Positions 10,380 to 18,882 are shown, counted from the first letter of the stretch. The stretch is DNA of 64,000 nt from Angustibacter sp. Root456 (GCF_001426435.1 NZ_LMER01000020.1:388240-452239), one strand, 5' to 3'. A program made the numbers and translations. Notes: a model not told the origin generated them from the sequence alone.

Positions 10380-11012
10380 TCACGAGCGCACGAGCGGCGC
10401 CAGCCCGTGCGAGCGCTCGACGGCGTCGGCGTCACCGCAGGTCGCCAACCAGTTCGCCAGGAGCCGGTGGCCCCCCTCGGTGAGCACCGACTCGGGGTGG
10501 AACTGCACGCCCTCGAGCGGCAGGTCGCGGTGGCGCACGGCCATGATCACGCCGCCGGGCGTCGTCCCGGTGACCTCGAGCTCGGACGGCACGGTGTCTG
10601 GCTCGATGGCGAGCGAGTGGTAGCGGGTGGCCGTGAACGGGTCGGACAGACCCGCGAGCACGCCGGCGCCCTGGTGGTGCACCAGGCTGGTCTTACCGTG
10701 CAGCAGCTCCGGCGCGCGGCCCACGACCGCACCGAACGCGACGCCCAGCGCCTGGTGACCCAGGCACACGCCCAGCAGAGGCTGGCTGCGCTCGGCGCAC
10801 GCGTGCACCATGTCGACGCACACGCCGGCGTCCTCGGGTGTGCCCGGCCCGGGGGAGAGCAGCACGCCGTCGTAGGCGGCCGCCGTGTCCGTCGACACCT
10901 CGTCGTTGCGCACCACGTCGCACTGCGCCCCCAGCTGGGCGAGGTAGCCGACGATCGTGAACACGAAGCTGTCGTAGTTGTCGACGACGAGCACGCGTCG
11001 GGCGTCAATCAC
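10380..11012 (-). CDS. pabA: class I glutamine amidotransferase (TrpG/PabA type)
   Basis: 210 residues with the full type 1 glutaminase triad: Cys83 in G-V-C-L-G-H-Q, and His172 and Glu174 in V-Q-F-H-P-E-S. The oxyanion region S-P-G-P-G-T-P is also present. It would supply ammonia from glutamine to an anthranilate or aminodeoxychorismate synthase; no synthase gene is in the window. This gene sits next to pknB in most Actinobacteria. The GTG start overlaps the stop of the tiny membrane protein upstream. TrpG and PabA cannot be told apart from sequence alone. Confidence 0.9.
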   Translation of the reverse strand: MIDARRVLVVDNYDSFVFTIVGYLAQLGAQCDVVRNDEVSTDTAAAYDGVLLSPGPGTPEDAGVCVDMVHACAERSQPLLGVCLGHQALGVAFGAVVGRAPELLHGKTSLVHHQGAGVLAGLSDPFTATRYHSLAIEPDTVPSELEVTGTTPGGVIMAVRHRDLPLEGVQFHPESVLTEGGHRLLANWLATCGDADAVERSHGLAPLVRS

Positions 11013-11167
11013 TGGTTCACCGTGCCGTCGTTGAACGGCGCGTACGGCGCCACTGCCGGGAAGACCCAGACGAAGAGCGCCGCCACGACCGCGACGAGCA
11101 GCACGACGCTGAGCAGCACTCGCACCGGCACCGGGCCGGGGAGGTGGTGCCAGATCCAGCCGTACAC
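11009..11167 (-). CDS. small membrane protein between sortase and pabA
   Basis: A 52-residue ORF. It starts V-Y-G-W-I-W-H-H-L-P-G-P, has one transmembrane helix (about 16-40, rich in V/L/A) and ends F-N-D-G-T-V-N-Q. GAGGAGAC lies upstream of the GTG at 11167, and the stop overlaps the pabA-like start as GTGA. The tight coupling on both sides and the non-random hydrophobic pattern make it a real gene. Similar tiny proteins occur here in related genomes. Function unknown; possibly an accessory of the sortase. Confidence 0.8.
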   Translation of the reverse strand: MYGWIWHHLPGPVPVRVLLSVVLLVAVVAALFVWVFPAVAPYAPFNDGTVNQ

Positions 11168-11177
11168 GCGAGTCTCC

Positions 11178-11876
11178 TCACTTCAGGACGTCGGGCACGA
11201 CGCCCGCCGTCTTGGGGATCCGGCTCTCCAGCTCGCTGAAGACGACGTAGCGCTCCCGCGCCGAGAACATCGGGTGGCAGGCGGTCATGGTCATCATGCG
11301 CTTCGTGGGGGTGGCCTTGGGCTGCTCGGGCACCGGTGCGACGACGTCGACCCGGTCGGGCGTCACGATCTCGTGCCGCTGCACGTGGTAGACGAACCAC
11401 GCCGTCGCGGTCTCGACGACGATCGGGTCGCCCGTTCGCAGCTCGGCGATCTGGTTGAACGGCTTGCCGTAGGTGACGCGGTGCCCGGCGACGGCGAAGT
11501 TGCCCACTGCCCCGGGATCGGCCGAGTCAGGGTAGTGGCCGACGCCGCGGTCGAGCACCGGCAGCTCGACACCCTGGATGATCGGGCGCACGTAGTTCTG
11601 GCCGAAGCGCGGAACGTGGATGAGCGCGAAGGCCTTGCCATCCGTGAGCTTCAGAGGCGGGTCGTCCACCGGCTTCGTCGGGACGGCCGTGGGGGTCGAG
11701 CCGGTGCGCGGCGACGGCTGCCAGGAGCTCTGCAGCTGGTGGGTCAGCTGATCCTGCACGCGGCTGGCCGTGATGTCGGTCCACCACAGCTGCCAGACGA
11801 GGAAGAGCAGCACGACGACACCGAGCGTCACCATCAGCTCGCCCAGGGTGCGGGCGGCTGTGCGCAGAGCGTTCAC
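11178..11876 (-). CDS. srtE: class E sortase
   Basis: 232 residues: N-terminal transmembrane anchor (about 13-32), a Pro/Thr linker, and a sortase barrel at about 80-225. The catalytic residues are visible: His132 in F-A-V-A-G-H-R, Cys200 in M-T-A-C-H-P, and Arg209 in the S-A-R-E-R-Y stretch. Class E enzymes attach LPXTG/LAXTG proteins to peptidoglycan in Actinobacteria and are housekeeping. The GTG at 11876 overlaps the DUF881 stop (GTGA). The much longer open frame upstream is a shadow of the DUF881 gene. No sorting substrate is encoded in the window. Confidence 0.93.
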   Translation of the reverse strand: MNALRTAARTLGELMVTLGVVVLLFLVWQLWWTDITASRVQDQLTHQLQSSWQPSPRTGSTPTAVPTKPVDDPPLKLTDGKAFALIHVPRFGQNYVRPIIQGVELPVLDRGVGHYPDSADPGAVGNFAVAGHRVTYGKPFNQIAELRTGDPIVVETATAWFVYHVQRHEIVTPDRVDVVAPVPEQPKATPTKRMMTMTACHPMFSARERYVVFSELESRIPKTAGVVPDVLK

Positions 11877-12631
11877 CGCACTTCCGCTTGCCGAACCACC
11901 GTGGCGTGCTGCATGAGCAGCGATCCCTCGTAGCCAGGCATGCGCACCGTCCCCAGCCGTTGCACCTTGTAACCCAACCCCACTGCGTCGACGTACTGGC
12001 GGTAGATCTGCAACGCCTCGGAGTTCTCGAGCGCCCGCTCCATCGCCGAGACGTCGCCGATCGCGGTGATCCGGTACGGCGGTGAGTAGACCCGGTCCTG
12101 CAGGATGAGCACGTTGCCCACACAGCGTACGGCGCTGGTCGAGATGACCCGCTGGTCCATCAGCATCATGGCCTCGGCACCGGCGCTCCACAGCGCGTTG
12201 ACCACGGCTTGGACGTCCTGCTGGTGCACGACCAGGTCGTCGGGCTCGAAGCCGTCGGGCACCGTGCCGTCGTGCGAGGCGTCGTCCAGTTCGACCCGCA
12301 GCGCCGGGCCGCGCACGGGGACGGTGCCGGCCGCGGGAGCCAGCGCCGCCGCACGCTCGGTGAGCCGCTCGAGCTCCGAGCCGGCCGGGGCGGCCTGCTT
12401 GGACAGCCGCTCGACCTGCTCGCGCAGCTGGCCGACGTCCCGTTCCTGCACCTCCGCGCGATGCTGTTGCTCGCGGATCAGGTCGGCGGTGTCGGTGCGC
12501 CCCTCGGAGCGCAGGTCGGTGCCACGCGCCGTCTGGGCGCTCGTGGTGGCGAGCAGGCCGGCCAGGGCGAAGACCACAGGCGCGGCGACACCCCATCGCG
12601 AGAGCCGCACTCTTCGCAGGCCGGTCAGCAC
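11873..12631 (-). CDS. DUF881 family protein
   Basis: 252 residues: signal-anchor helix at about 14-32, a coiled-coil region at about 48-75, and the DUF881 domain with the conserved 'D-D-L-V-V-H-Q-Q-D-V-Q-A-V-V-N-A-L-W' and 'N-V-L-I-L-Q-D' segments. The family lies beside crgA, sortase and pabA in Actinobacteria and resembles division-associated coiled-coil proteins, but its role is not established. A TAGCGT (minus strand, 12643-12638) sits 6 bases before the GTG, suggesting a leaderless transcript. Confidence 0.9.
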   Translation of the reverse strand: MLTGLRRVRLSRWGVAAPVVFALAGLLATTSAQTARGTDLRSEGRTDTADLIREQQHRAEVQERDVGQLREQVERLSKQAAPAGSELERLTERAAALAPAAGTVPVRGPALRVELDDASHDGTVPDGFEPDDLVVHQQDVQAVVNALWSAGAEAMMLMDQRVISTSAVRCVGNVLILQDRVYSPPYRITAIGDVSAMERALENSEALQIYRQYVDAVGLGYKVQRLGTVRMPGYEGSLLMQHATVVRQAEVR

Positions 12632-12637
12632 CCCACT

Positions 12638-12643
12638 ACGCTA
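12638..12643 (-). promoter_or_regulatory. candidate leaderless -10 element of the DUF881 operon
   Basis: The minus-strand hexamer TAGCGT fits TANNNT and is separated by only six bases from the GTG start at 12631, leaving no room for a ribosome binding site. This is the usual geometry of leaderless actinobacterial mRNAs. Confidence 0.5.
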
Positions 12644-12670
12644 GACGACCAGCCGACCCTAGGAGTCACT

Positions 12671-12919
12671 GTGCCCGAGTCGAGGGCCCGCAAGAAGCCC
12701 GACTACACCCCGCCGCCGCAGCGGTCGACGGGAAAGAAGCAGAGCCCGTCGTGGTGGGCGCCCGTGATGGTGGCGCTGATGGTGATCGGGCTGGTCTACA
12801 TCGTCGTGTTCTACCTCAGCCAGAGCCAGTACCCCATCGCGGCGATCGGCCCGTGGAACGTCGTGATCGGCTTCGGCGTGATCATGGCGGGCTTCATGAT
12901 GTCGACGCGCTGGCGCTGA
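12671..12919 (+). CDS. crgA: CrgA cell division protein
   Basis: 82 residues: a charged N-terminus with K-K-P-D-Y-T-P-P, then two transmembrane helices (about 29-52 and 60-78) ending M-S-T-R-W-R, the CrgA pattern. CrgA recruits FtsZ, FtsQ, FtsI and related proteins at the septum in Actinobacteria. The GTG at 12671 has AGGAGT just upstream. It is divergent from the DUF881-sortase-pabA set, with about 40 bases between the two starts. Confidence 0.94.
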   Translation: MPESRARKKPDYTPPPQRSTGKKQSPSWWAPVMVALMVIGLVYIVVFYLSQSQYPIAAIGPWNVVIGFGVIMAGFMMSTRWR

Positions 12920-13064
12920 GCAACCTCTCCCGTTGTTGGGCGCGGTGGCACCCTGCTGCACTCCTATGGCAGTGGGGTGCCCCAGCGACCTCCCACGAGT
13001 GAAGTGATCTTCCCCAGACACTTGCTTACACGGGTGTGATTCCGTCCCCAGGGTGGGGAAAGAC

Positions 13065-13108
13065 CTGTGGATAACCACAGTGGACGGCGGGAGGCAGCGT
13101 CCGCCGTC
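13065..13108. terminator. paired hairpins between crgA and the rhomboid gene
   Basis: In the convergent gap 12920-13106, CTGTGG-ATAA-CCACAG (13065-13080) is directly followed by an 8-bp stem, GACGGCGG/CCGCCGTC (13083-13090 and 13101-13108), that reaches the rhomboid stop codon. A weaker TGGGG-TG-CCCCA lies at 12973-12984 nearer crgA. The first stem contains a perfect TTATCCACA DnaA-box sequence on the minus strand (13066-13074). Confidence 0.6.
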
Positions 13109-13985
13109 AGATGCCGACGGCTGTGGACAGCTTCCAGAGGCTGACGCCGGTCAGCAGCAGCAGGACGCCGATCGTCCCCGCGAGCTGCACGAGCGGCCGG
13201 TGCCTCGGCACGGGCGCCACCATCACCAGGCCCATGATCGCGCCAGTGACCAAGCCGCCGAGATGGCCCTGCCAGGCGACGTTGGGGATGACGAAGCCGA
13301 GGAAGAAGTTCAGACCGATCATCACGAGCAGCCCCTGGCTGGTGCCGCCGAGGTGCCGCTGCACCACCAGCAGCGCCCCAAAGAGCCCGAACACCGCACC
13401 CGAGGCGCCCACGACCCCGGCGTTCCACGAGAACGGGTTGGCCGGGTTCGCGAGCGCCAGGAAGCCGACCGACCCGCCGACGGCGCTCACGAGGTAGAGC
13501 GCGAGGAACCGCAGCCGTCCGAGCCGCTCCTCGAGGTAGGGCCCCACCTGGTACAGCACCAGCATGTTGAAGGCGATGTGCGGCAGGAAGCCGGTGGAGT
13601 GCAGGAAGGCCGAGGTGATGAACCGCCAGGGTTCGGCGTCCGCGAGCACGGGCGCGAAGGCGAAGCGCCGCGTGATGTCGCTGCCCGGCACGAGCTGCAG
13701 CAGGAAGACGACGACGCAGGCGGCGATCAGCCCCAGCGTGACCACGGGGCGGCCACCGCTCATGCGACCGCCGTACACCGTGCGTCCCCGCCGCACGCTG
13801 CGCGACTGCTCGCGGACGCAGTCGACGCACTGGACGCCCACCGCCGCCGGACGCTGGCACTGCGGGCACACCGGACGCTCGCACCGCTGACAGCGCACGT
13901 AGCTCACGCGGTCGGGGTGGCGGGGACAGACCGGCTCCGAGCCGGTCTCGGACGGCGCACCGCCCGGCAGCATCGCGTCGCTCAC
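13107..13985 (-). CDS. rhomboid intramembrane serine protease with N-terminal zinc-binding region
   Basis: 292 residues. An N-terminal B-box-like region has Cys/His pairs at C20-x2-H23, C32-x2-C35, C40-x2-C43 and C53-x2-C56. Six to seven transmembrane helices follow from residue 80. Catalytic Ser195 lies in G-A-S-G, His241 in W-Q-G-H-L-G-G and the oxyanion Asn140 in H-I-A-F-N. The conserved W-R-F-I-T-S-A-F-L-H loop is present. It cleaves membrane-embedded substrates, which are unknown here. Start chosen at the GTG at 13985; the frame upstream lacks protein-like content. Confidence 0.93.
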   Translation of the reverse strand: MSDAMLPGGAPSETGSEPVCPRHPDRVSYVRCQRCERPVCPQCQRPAAVGVQCVDCVREQSRSVRRGRTVYGGRMSGGRPVVTLGLIAACVVVFLLQLVPGSDITRRFAFAPVLADAEPWRFITSAFLHSTGFLPHIAFNMLVLYQVGPYLEERLGRLRFLALYLVSAVGGSVGFLALANPANPFSWNAGVVGASGAVFGLFGALLVVQRHLGGTSQGLLVMIGLNFFLGFVIPNVAWQGHLGGLVTGAIMGLVMVAPVPRHRPLVQLAGTIGVLLLLTGVSLWKLSTAVGI

Positions 13986-14016
13986 CGGGCGGCCTGCCTC
14001 GTCCTCAGGGTTCGGT

Positions 14017-14541
14017 TCAGCCGGCGTCGACGGTGACGCGCTCGATGACCACGGGCTCGACGGGCGCGTCGCCGGGGCCGGTGGGCACGGCGACGATCGC
14101 GTCGACGACCTCGCGGCTCGGCTGGTCGGCGACCTCACCGAAGATGGTGTGCTTGCCCTGCAGCCAGGTGGTCGGCTCGACGGTGATGAAGAACTGCGAC
14201 CCGTTGGTGCCCTTGCCACCCACCTTGCCCGCGTTGGCCATGGCCAGCAGGTACGGCTTGGTGAAGCTCAGCTCGGGGTGGATCTCGTCGTCGAAGGTGT
14301 AACCGGGGCCACCACGGCCGTCGCCGCGCGGGCAGCCGCCCTGGATCATGAAGCCCGGGATGATCCGGTGGAAGGTCAGGCCGTCGTAGAACGGCTCGGT
14401 CTTGGCCTCGCCGGTGTCGGCGTCCTTCCACTCCTTCGTGCCGTCGGCGAGCCCGACGAAGTTGCGCACGGTGTTGGGCGCGTGGTCGGGGAAGAGCGTG
14501 ACGTTGATGTCGCCCTTGTTCGTGTGCAGCGTGACGTTCAT
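14017..14541 (-). CDS. ppiA: peptidyl-prolyl cis-trans isomerase, cyclophilin type
   Basis: 174 residues of single-domain cyclophilin: F-H-R-I-I-P-G-F-M-I-Q-G-G (catalytic Arg in the F-H-R motif), then G-T-N-G-S-Q-F-F-I-T and W-L-Q-G-K-H-T-I-F-G. It catalyses proline isomerisation in the cytoplasm, as no signal peptide is present. The ATG at 14541 is chosen because the fold starts immediately (M-N-V-T-L-H-T-N-K-G-D-I); 24 further residues in the open frame look non-coding. It lies 31 bases upstream of the rhomboid start, as in other Actinobacteria. Confidence 0.94.
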   Translation of the reverse strand: MNVTLHTNKGDINVTLFPDHAPNTVRNFVGLADGTKEWKDADTGEAKTEPFYDGLTFHRIIPGFMIQGGCPRGDGRGGPGYTFDDEIHPELSFTKPYLLAMANAGKVGGKGTNGSQFFITVEPTTWLQGKHTIFGEVADQPSREVVDAIVAVPTGPGDAPVEPVVIERVTVDAG

Positions 14542-14695
14542 GCCGCCATCTTGGCACGGCGTGCGGCCGGTTCCGCACCGTGCACCGGTCGACTCGGGGC
14601 GCGCGCGGGCCAAGATCAGGGCAGGATGGGTGGCGCGGCGCGACGGGCCCGTCAGGTCTGCCGTCGCTGACCCACGATCACCTCAGGGAGGGCAC

Positions 14696-15520
14696 GTGTT
14701 CAGGAAGAGCCGCACGGACCAGGCGAAGGCCCAGGTTCAGGACGCCGCCTCGACAGCCAGCCACCACCTGCGCGAGAAGGTCGCGCCCGTCGTCGCGGAG
14801 AAGGCCCGCGACGCCAAGGACTGGGCGACGCCGCACGTCGAGCGGAGCCTGGAGGCTGCCGCACCCAAGGTGGAGGCGGCGGTCGACAAGGTCAGTCCCG
14901 CGGTCGACGCGGCGCGCGACAAGATCGTGGACGACCTGCTGCCGCGGCTGGTGGAGGCGGTCAACGCCGCAGCCGCAGCGGGTGCGACCGCGGCGGCCGC
15001 CGGAGCCGCCGCCAAGGCCCGCAGTGGCGATGCGGTCGCGGTGCTCAAGGGCGACGCCGTGGCGAAGCCGAAGCGGCGCGGTCGCAAGATCCTGCTGTTC
15101 TCCGCGCTCGTCGCTGCAGTGGGCGCCGCCGTGGCCGTGTTCAAGAAGCAGCAGCCGCGTGAGGACCCGTGGGCCGTGCCTGCCGGCACCTACCCGTCGA
15201 CGTCCTCGTTCGGCTCCAGCAGCACGAGCTCGACGGGCTCGTCATCGAGTGCCTCCGCGCTCGGCTCGGGTGCCGCGAGCAGCACGCTCGACGGCCCTGG
15301 TGCGGGCGAGGCCGAGGTCGCGGGTCTGACCCCCGACTCCGCTGCGGCCGCCGAGGCCATCGCTGAGTCCGCGGGCGAGGACGCCTCGTCGGGCGAATCA
15401 TCCACGTCCGCGAGCTCGTCGTCCGATGACGCGCCGCGCCCCACCGAGCCGAGCACCAACCCGCCCGGCTCGGCCGCCAAGAAGGCAGCGCCGAAGAAGT
15501 CCTCGCCGCCCAAGAGCTGA
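14696..15520 (+). CDS. hypothetical protein with coiled-coil-like N-terminus, one TM helix and Ser-rich tail
   Basis: 274 residues. Residues 1-85 are Ala/Lys/Glu/Val-rich amphipathic helix, like LEA/apolipoprotein-type repeats (V-A-P-V-V-A-E-K-A-R-D-A-K-D). A basic patch K-P-K-R-R-G-R-K then precedes a transmembrane helix at about 129-147. The C-terminal third is Ser/Gly/Ala low complexity ending K-K-A-A-P-K-K-S-S-P-P-K-S. Similar proteins are common in Actinobacteria without assigned function. The GTG at 14696 is preceded by AGGGAGG. Confidence 0.8.
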   Translation: MFRKSRTDQAKAQVQDAASTASHHLREKVAPVVAEKARDAKDWATPHVERSLEAAAPKVEAAVDKVSPAVDAARDKIVDDLLPRLVEAVNAAAAAGATAAAAGAAAKARSGDAVAVLKGDAVAKPKRRGRKILLFSALVAAVGAAVAVFKKQQPREDPWAVPAGTYPSTSSFGSSSTSSTGSSSSASALGSGAASSTLDGPGAGEAEVAGLTPDSAAAAEAIAESAGEDASSGESSTSASSSSDDAPRPTEPSTNPPGSAAKKAAPKKSSPPKS

Positions 15521-15541
15521 GCGAGCCGCGCCACATCGCAC

Positions 15542-15577
15542 AAGTGGCCCATCCGGAACCGTCCGGGTGGGCCACTT
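15542..15577. terminator. bidirectional terminator hairpin
   Basis: A 16-bp stem with one G-U pair (arms 15542-15557 and 15562-15577, starting AAGTGGCCCA and ending TGGGCCACTT) and a 4-base loop. It lies between the convergent hypothetical (+) and hydrolase (-) genes. Confidence 0.8.
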
Positions 15578-15608
15578 CTGCGTTGTCGTTCAGCCGAGCG
15601 CTGCGGTG

Positions 15609-16469
15609 TCAGGCCATGAAGTCGTTGAGGACGGCGGCGAACCGCTCCGGCTCCTCCAGGTGCGGGAAGTGCCCGGCGCTCTCGAACACCTCGACGCGGA
15701 CGTCCGTGAACGCCGTCCGTGCCCGTTCGGCGTGACCGGCGGGGATGAGCCGGTCGCGAGCGCCCCAGACGACGAGCGTGGGCACGGCGATGGCCTCGGC
15801 CAACCGGTCGTGGGCGCTGATCGACTGGCCGCCGGTGTCGATGACCGCGCGGGTGGTGGCGAGGAAGGCGCGCCGGCTCTCGGCGTCCGAGAGCGACGCG
15901 AAGCTCTCCCAGGCGATGCGAGCGTCGGCGCCGGCTCGCCACCCGGTGAGCGACAGAGCGCGCCCCACCGTGTCGACGCCGCCGCGCACCAGGGGCGAGG
16001 CCAGCACCGGCAGCACCCACTCGGCTCCGGGCAGCGTGGCCGAGCGCAGCAGTGGGCTGACCGTGCGGCCGAGGCCGCCGCTCGCGACGAGGGCGAGCCG
16101 GTCGACGCGCTCGGGGAACAGGTAGCAGAGCTGCATCGCGATGCCGCCGCCGAGCGAGTGCCCGACCAGCGTGACTCGCTCGACGTCGAGGCGGTCGAGC
16201 AGGTCGCGCAGCGTGGCCGCGTGGGCGCCGAGCGAGTAGTCACCACGCGGTTTGTCGGACATGCCGTGGCCGAACAGGTCGGGCACGATCACGCGGTGGT
16301 CCTCGTCGAGCCGGTCGACGAGGTGGGTCCAGTTGCGGTGCGAGCCCAGCAGGCCGTGGATGAACAGGACGGCGGAGCCGTGGCCGCTGTCGATGAACGA
16401 CAGCGCGTGCCCGTGGATCGTGACCGTCCGGACGTCGTGGGTGCTGTCTTCGAGACTCACCTGAACCAC
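15609..16469 (-). CDS. alpha/beta hydrolase
   Basis: 286 residues with the alpha/beta-hydrolase core: oxyanion H-G-L-L-G-S, nucleophile Ser105 in G-H-S-L-G-G-G, acid Asp239 in W-G-A-R-D-R and His267 in S-A-G-H-F-P-H. It is soluble, resembling meta-cleavage-product hydrolases or haloperoxidase-like esterases. The substrate is unknown. Start is either the GTG at 16469 or one three codons downstream; neither has a strong ribosome binding site. An inverted repeat at 16504-16525 upstream may control it. Confidence 0.87.
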   Translation of the reverse strand: MVQVSLEDSTHDVRTVTIHGHALSFIDSGHGSAVLFIHGLLGSHRNWTHLVDRLDEDHRVIVPDLFGHGMSDKPRGDYSLGAHAATLRDLLDRLDVERVTLVGHSLGGGIAMQLCYLFPERVDRLALVASGGLGRTVSPLLRSATLPGAEWVLPVLASPLVRGGVDTVGRALSLTGWRAGADARIAWESFASLSDAESRRAFLATTRAVIDTGGQSISAHDRLAEAIAVPTLVVWGARDRLIPAGHAERARTAFTDVRVEVFESAGHFPHLEEPERFAAVLNDFMA

Positions 16470-16503
16470 CTACGGGTCCTCCCGTTGCCGGAGCCCCTGC
16501 TCT

Positions 16504-16525
16504 GGTTACCTACTGAACAGTAACC
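16504..16525. promoter_or_regulatory. candidate operator upstream of the hydrolase
   Basis: Nested dyads: the outer arms GGTTAC/GTAACC (16504-16509, 16520-16525) enclose TACTG-AA-CAGTA (16511-16522). The position, 35-56 bases before the hydrolase start and in AT-richer DNA, fits a TetR-type operator overlapping the promoter. No regulator gene is adjacent. Confidence 0.4.
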
Positions 16526-16590
16526 GGCGGCGGCGCCCCGCGCGCAGCGTCTGCGTCAGGAGTGGCTCGTGTCGTCCGGGCGGACGAACC

Positions 16591-16621
16591 AGGCGGTGGG
16601 CCGGACGAACGCCCACCGCCT
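16591..16621 (-). terminator. terminator of the chemoreceptor gene
   Basis: A perfect 11-bp stem, AGGCGGTGGGC/GCCCACCGCCT (16591-16601 and 16611-16621), with a 9-base loop. It starts 8 bases past the chemoreceptor stop on the minus strand. Confidence 0.75.
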
Positions 16622-16629
16622 GGTGCGCG

Positions 16630-18252
16630 TCACACCTGGAACCGAGCGACCTGCTGCTCGAGCTCGGCCGACATGCGGGCCAGCTGCTCGGTGGCGCTCA
16701 GGGTCGCCGTCGCGCTGCTGCTCGTCTGCACGGCGCTGTGCGCCATCGCCGTGATGTTCTGGGCGATCTCACTGGAGCCCGTGGCCGCCTCGGCGACGTT
16801 GCGGCTCATCTCGTTGGTGGTGGCCGTCTGCTCCTCGACGGCCGAGGCGATGGTCACCTGGGTGTCGTTGATGCGGGCGATGATCTCGGAGATCTCGTCG
16901 ATCGCGGCGACCGCGGCCGCTGTGTCGGCCTGGATGGCCTCGACGCGGCGTCCGATGTCGTCGGTGGCCTTGCTGGTCTCGTGGGCCAGCTCCTTGACCT
17001 CGCCCGCCACCACAGCGAACCCCTTACCCGCCTCGCCGGCACGCGCCGCCTCGATGGTGGCGTTGAGCGCCAGCAGGTTGGTCTGCTCGGCGATCGAGGT
17101 GATGACCTTGATGACGTTGCCGATCTCGGTCGACGAATCACCCAGCTTGGCCATGGTCAACGACGTGGACGACGCGACGGCGACCGCCTGCGACGCGACC
17201 CCCGCTGCGCTCGTGGCCTGGTGGGCGATCTCGCGGATCGAGGCCGACATCTCCTCCGTGCCCGCCGCGACCGTCTGGGCGTTGCGGGAGACCTGCTCGG
17301 CGGCCGCCGAGACGACCTCGGCCTGCGCGGAGGACTCATCGGCCGAGGACGCGATCTGCTCCGAGGTGGACGACATCTGCGCCGCTGCGGAGGCGAGATC
17401 GGTCGCGTTGTCGCGGATCGCCTGCACCACGGTGCCCACTGACGCGGTCGCCGTGTTGAGAGCAGCCGCCATGGCTCCGATCTCGTCGCGGCTGTCATCG
17501 TTCACGCGCACGGTGAGGTCGCCGGTCGACACGGCGCTCAGGGCCTGCGCCTGACGCTTCAGCCGGGGGACGATGTTGCGGATCAGCAGCCAGCCGGCCA
17601 GCAGTGCGAGCAGGACGCCGAGGGCGACCGTGACAGCCAGCGTGGTCTGCGAGCGGCTGACGCCGTCGTGGAACTCGGTGCCCTGGGTGAGCAACTTCTC
17701 CGCCTGCTGGGTCTCCTGGTCGAACGTGTCCTCGTAGGTCTTGCGCAGATCACGGCCCTTGGTGAAGCTCAGCTCACGAGCACCCGCGGCGTCGGTGGCG
17801 CGCAGCTTGAGCACCTGGTCGACCACGTCGGTCCAGGCTGCGAGCTGCCCGACGCCCTGGTCGAGCTGCTGGCGGTCCTTGCCGGCGGGTGCGAGCCGCC
17901 GCGCGGTGGCGATGGCGTCCTGCAGCTTGATCTCGCGCTTGGCAATCTCGGCGCCGTACGACGCGTCGCCGGTGAGCAGGGCGCCGCGCTCGTCGTTCGC
18001 CATCGACTTGGCCGTGAGCCGGATCGTGTAGAGGGCCTGCACGTACGGCACCGCCCGGCCGACCTCGCCGTCACGCACTCCGCGCAGGCCCCGGACGGCG
18101 GACACCCCGGTGAGGCCGTTCACCAGCGCCACCGCCAGCAGCAGCCCCAGAACGCCCGTGATCTTGACGCCGATTCCGAGGTCGCGCAGTTTGCCGAGCC
18201 TTGACGGGCGGCCCTGCGTGAGCGTGGCGGCGCCGGGCTGGACAGTGGACAC
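16630..18252 (-). CDS. methyl-accepting chemotaxis protein
   Basis: 540 residues: transmembrane helix at about 28-50, a periplasmic four-helix-type sensor region at about 55-200, a second helix at about 203-226, HAMP at about 227-280, and the signalling domain at about 290-540. The hairpin tip carries the highly conserved [19 protein letters not shown] motif that contacts CheA/CheW. It senses an unknown ligand and controls flagellar rotation. No che or fla genes are nearby, so it is an isolated receptor gene. Its presence implies chemotaxis genes elsewhere. Confidence 0.94.
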   Translation of the reverse strand: MSTVQPGAATLTQGRPSRLGKLRDLGIGVKITGVLGLLLAVALVNGLTGVSAVRGLRGVRDGEVGRAVPYVQALYTIRLTAKSMANDERGALLTGDASYGAEIAKREIKLQDAIATARRLAPAGKDRQQLDQGVGQLAAWTDVVDQVLKLRATDAAGARELSFTKGRDLRKTYEDTFDQETQQAEKLLTQGTEFHDGVSRSQTTLAVTVALGVLLALLAGWLLIRNIVPRLKRQAQALSAVSTGDLTVRVNDDSRDEIGAMAAALNTATASVGTVVQAIRDNATDLASAAAQMSSTSEQIASSADESSAQAEVVSAAAEQVSRNAQTVAAGTEEMSASIREIAHQATSAAGVASQAVAVASSTSLTMAKLGDSSTEIGNVIKVITSIAEQTNLLALNATIEAARAGEAGKGFAVVAGEVKELAHETSKATDDIGRRVEAIQADTAAAVAAIDEISEIIARINDTQVTIASAVEEQTATTNEMSRNVAEAATGSSEIAQNITAMAHSAVQTSSSATATLSATEQLARMSAELEQQVARFQV

Positions 18253-18430
18253 GGGTTCCTCGATTCTCCGGACGCCGGCCCCGACGGCAGCGATCCAGTG
18301 GGCGCAGAGGTTGAGAGGCCGCCGCGGCTATGTGATATCGCACAGGTCTGTGGATGACTGCTGTATCGGCCAGGCGGGGGGCGAGTTGAGCCGGTGTCCA
18401 CGTCACCCCTACGCCAGGTGAACCTCGACG

Positions 18431-18817
18431 TCAGGAGCCGGCCGCGCCGCTCGGCCGGACGATCTGCTGGAGCGCCCAGCGGTTGCCGTCGGGGTCGTCG
18501 AAGCGCACGAACCGGCCCCACGGCTGCTCGTCGACGTCGCTGCACGCCACGCCGCGCTCGCGCAGGTGGGCGCAGGCGGCGTCGGCGTCGTCAACCACCA
18601 CCTGGATGAACTGCTTCGAGCCGGGCGGCATCATCTCCAGCCCCACACCGAAGCAGAACGAGCAGGCGGAGCCGGGTGGCGTGACCTGCACGAAGCGCAG
18701 ACCCTCGTTGACGGTCACGTCGTGGTCGACGTTCCAGCCGACTTCGTCGCCGTAGAAGGCGACCGAACGGTCGACGTCCGCCACGGCCAGCGGGATGAGC
18801 TCGATCCTGAAGTCCAT
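18431..18817 (-). CDS. VOC (glyoxalase-like) family protein
   Basis: 128 residues: the first half is I-P-L-A-V-A-D-V-D-R-S-V-A-F-Y and the second half ends R-F-V-R-F-D-D-P-D-G-N-R-W-A-L, the standard VOC layout with probable metal ligands. The ATG at 18817 has GAGGAG about 6 bases upstream and matches the domain start. It is commonly annotated as a bleomycin-resistance-like or lactoylglutathione-lyase-like protein; real substrates are rarely known. Confidence 0.87.
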   Translation of the reverse strand: MDFRIELIPLAVADVDRSVAFYGDEVGWNVDHDVTVNEGLRFVQVTPPGSACSFCFGVGLEMMPPGSKQFIQVVVDDADAACAHLRERGVACSDVDEQPWGRFVRFDDPDGNRWALQQIVRPSGAAGS

Positions 18818-18882
18818 GGGGTGCTCCTCACCCTCGGGGTCCTCAGGTGAGTGGATCACCGGGGTCCGACAGTCCCGGCCGC

